In this document: positions 6,042 through 7,516 of the stretch, piece after piece | Layout of the letters: every line of letters starts with the position of its first letter | How positions within the stretch are numbered: position 1 is the first letter of the stretch | DNA from: CAZEUZ01 sp964515805 | GTDB lineage: Bacteria > Pseudomonadota > Gammaproteobacteria > Pseudomonadales > Cellvibrionaceae | Length of the DNA stretch: 7,516 bases | NCBI GenBank assembly: GCA_964515805.1 | Contig: CAZEUZ010000130.1 | Coordinates: 1-7,516, forward strand | Reading direction: 5' to 3' | Translations under genes and position numbers: made by a program | Notes under the pieces: generated by a model | Told to the model about the DNA's origin: nothing | What the model saw: the letters and a program-made list of their open reading frames with translations, nothing else | Databases searched by the model: none

Positions 6042-6539
6042 CTAAGCACGACGCCTGAACAGCGGTTTTTGCTGATCAGCTGATGTTTGGTAACTCTCGC
6101 TAAAATCGTTTAGAGAATCCAAAGCAGCAGATAAATCGACATCCGGCTGTAGCACAAACGCATTGAACCCACAGCGTTTGAGGTAGCACAGTTGATCACG
6201 CAATACATAACCGATTGCACGTATTTCTCCGCTATAACCATAACGCTCTCGTAACAAGTGGGCGCTGGAAAAACCACGGCCGTCAGTAAAGGTTGGAAAA
6301 TGAATGGCGATGACGGATAAATTTGGAAGATAGTCAACTAATGCATCGACTCCGTCGTCACTTTTCAGCCAAACGCCGACGCCGTTTTGTTGGCGAATTT
6401 CCTCACGTGCCGACCAAATGGATAGGGGGATTAAAGTATTTAGCGTTATCGGATCCGGCGCAGTTTGTCCATTCTCAATGTCCTCAATTAATTGCCAATC
6501 GTCATCAACAATAACGCCATTCTTAATGATCTGTGGCAT
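6042..6539 (-). CDS. DUF934 family protein, probable sulfite reductase-associated factor
   Basis: The protein has 165 residues, with no signal peptide or membrane segment. The conserved core of DUF934 is unmistakable: HFPTFTDGRGFSSAHLLRER (80-99), GYSGEIRAIGYVLRDQLCYL (101-120) and KRCGFNAF (121-128). The N-terminus (MPQIIKNGVIVDDDW) is also typical. The biochemical role is not established to my knowledge; the family travels with cysI and often cysH in proteobacteria (for example PA1837 beside PA1838 in Pseudomonas), so a role in assimilatory sulfite reduction is inferred. C118 and C123 are the only cysteines and lie in the conserved core, but no known metal-binding pattern is visible. ATG 6539-6537 overlaps the end of the reductase gene by 17 bases and is preceded by AAGGAA seven bases upstream, which implies coupled translation. 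The arginine-rich tail FRRRA is also noteworthy. Confidence 0.92.
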   Translation of the reverse strand: MPQIIKNGVIVDDDWQLIEDIENGQTAPDPITLNTLIPLSIWSAREEIRQQNGVGVWLKSDDGVDALVDYLPNLSVIAIHFPTFTDGRGFSSAHLLRERYGYSGEIRAIGYVLRDQLCYLKRCGFNAFVLQPDVDLSAALDSLNDFSESYQTSADQQKPLFRRRA

Positions 6540-7516
6540 AAGCGCGTTCCTTAAACGGTGTTATTCCAATACGCCGGTAAGTGTCGATAAATGGTTCTTG
6601 ATCATGTCTTTGTTCAACGTAAACATTGAGTAATGTAGCCATCACGTCAGGCATTTGCGTACGGCTGAAGGCAGGACCTAGTACTTTGCCAAGTGAAGCA
6701 TCTAAACCGGCATGGCCACCTAACTGTACTTGATAGAACTCTTTTCCTTTTTTGTCGACACCCAATATACCGATGTGGCCGACGTGGTGATGCCCGCAGG
6801 CATTCATACAACCGGAAATGTTAATATCCAGATCGCCGAGATCATAGACGTAATCCATATCGTCAAATCGGCGTTGAATAGCTTCGGCAATAGGAATAGA
6901 TTTGGCGTTTGCCAGGGAACAAAAGTCACCACCAGGACAGCAGATCATATCTGTAAGTGTACCGATATTAGGTGTGGCGAATCCGGCAATTTTGGCGTCG
7001 CACCACAATTGATAAAGGTCTGTTTGTTTGACGTCGGCAAGTACTATATTTTGTTCATGAGTTGTTCGCGCCTCACCAAAGCTATAGCGGTCGGCCAAAT
7101 CGGCAATGACGTCCAACTGGTAATCAGTGATGTCACCAGGTGCTACCCCCGTAGGTTTTAAGGAAAGGGTAACGGCAGCATATCCCGGTACCTTATGAAT
7201 CTGGGTATTGCGCACCAACCACTTGCTGAAGGCAATATGCTGTCGAGACAATGCATCCACTTCCAATTGGGCCTGATTTCCATCTGGTTGTTCGTAGTTT
7301 GGCGTTGTAAAGAAATGTTTGACTCGTTCAATTTCGTCATCGGTCAACGTTGATAAGTTATCTTTTATTTGTGCCCACTCAGTTTCCACTTTTTCAGTAA
7401 ACTCCGAGACACCCATGGCTTTAACGAGAATTTTTATCCGAGCTTTATACTTATTGTCGCGGCGTCCGAATAAATTGTAGATCCGGAGTATAGCCTCCAA
7501 GTAGGTCAACAAATGT
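6523..7516 (-). CDS. cysI: Sulfite/nitrite reductase hemoprotein (CysI-type), C-terminal part, cut by window edge
   Basis: The frame enters from the right edge and ends with TAA at 6525-6523, leaving about 331 codons visible. The residues before the TTG at 7512 (a His codon at 7515-7513) continue in frame, so the true start is outside the window. This enzyme reduces sulfite to sulfide by six electrons using siroheme and a 4Fe-4S cluster; relatives reduce nitrite to ammonia. Both cluster and siroheme cysteine pairs are seen: CCPGGDFC (6942-6919) and GCMNACGHHHVGHIG, whose GCMNAC part is at 6813-6796. The preceding block SGCMNACG matches the sulfite/nitrite reductase signature. The visible opening TYLEAILRIYNLFGRRDNKYKARIKILV, quoted here in two parts as TYLEAILRIYNLFGRR and DNKYKARIKILV, is typical of the Pseudomonas-type CysI (PA1838). 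The DUF934 partner favours sulfite as substrate over nitrite. It is the upstream gene of the DUF934-antiporter operon; its promoter is not visible. Confidence 0.93.
   Translation of the reverse strand, partial: HLLTYLEAILRIYNLFGRRDNKYKARIKILVKAMGVSEFTEKVETEWAQIKDNLSTLTDDEIERVKHFFTTPNYEQPDGNQAQLEVDALSRQHIAFSKWLVRNTQIHKVPGYAAVTLSLKPTGVAPGDITDYQLDVIADLADRYSFGEARTTHEQNIVLADVKQTDLYQLWCDAKIAGFATPNIGTLTDMICCPGGDFCSLANAKSIPIAEAIQRRFDDMDYVYDLGDLDINISGCMNACGHHHVGHIGILGVDKKGKEFYQVQLGGHAGLDASLGKVLGPAFSRTQMPDVMATLLNVYVEQRHDQEPFIDTYRRIGITPFKERAYATDH
6547..6552 (-). promoter_or_regulatory. Ribosome binding site of the DUF934 gene, inside the reductase gene
   Basis: AAGGAA on the minus strand (6552-6547) lies within the last codons of the reductase gene, seven bases before the DUF934 ATG at 6539. 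It supports that start and suggests coupling between the two genes. Confidence 0.65.

Noticed and set aside
6730..7161. 143-codon plus-strand ORF opposite the reductase gene
   Set aside because: It is the antisense of a gene with clear siroheme and 4Fe-4S motifs, and its translation resembles no family.
7510..7512. TTG as the start of the reductase gene
   Set aside because: The frame stays open upstream to the window edge and the visible N-terminal residues match the middle of the family, so this is an internal leucine.

Overview
The window looks like chromosomal DNA of a gammaproteobacterium. Rep, the CobB-type sirtuin and the sulfite reductase/DUF934 pair all read like Pseudomonas/Enterobacterales-type proteins recalled from memory. 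Base composition is moderate and even, coding density is high, and no insertion sequence, integrase, phage gene, tRNA, rRNA or CRISPR array is visible. The species cannot be named from the sequence alone; a marine or environmental relative of Pseudomonas/Cellvibrio is a guess.

Layout. (1) Positions 1-305, minus strand: the N-terminal third or less of a mannose-1-phosphate guanylyltransferase (ManC/AlgA type), running off the left edge. It suggests that an exopolysaccharide or O-antigen locus lies to the left. (2) Positions 306-641: a divergent intergenic region. It holds a good sigma70-type promoter reading towards manC, a weaker candidate promoter reading rightwards, and a doubtful 43-codon ORF. 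(3) Positions 642-1412, plus strand: a VanZ-like membrane domain fused to a degenerate cyclic-nucleotide-binding-like domain. (4) Positions 1443-4791, plus strand: a tight cluster of rep (DNA helicase), cobB (NAD-dependent deacylase) and a DUF4202 gene, with gaps of 22 and 0 bases. (5) Positions 4845-7516, minus strand and convergent with the previous block: a sulfite (or nitrite) reductase hemoprotein gene running off the right edge, an overlapping DUF934 gene, then a CPA2-type cation/proton antiporter without a regulatory RCK domain.

How they may work together. The minus-strand block is a reductive sulfur (possibly nitrogen) assimilation operon: CysI-type reductase plus DUF934, a family repeatedly found beside it. 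The antiporter is probably cotranscribed, since it starts 30 bases after DUF934 ends and has its own ribosome binding site. DUF4202 sits immediately across the convergent junction. To my knowledge this family is also found near such reductases, so the two blocks may share a physiological theme. Rep and CobB are conserved housekeeping proteins acting in replication-fork progression and in protein deacylation.

I found no convincing evidence of a wholly new system. The best leads are the DUF4202/DUF934/CysI/antiporter neighbourhood, the VanZ-CNB fusion, and the short ORF in the divergent intergenic region.
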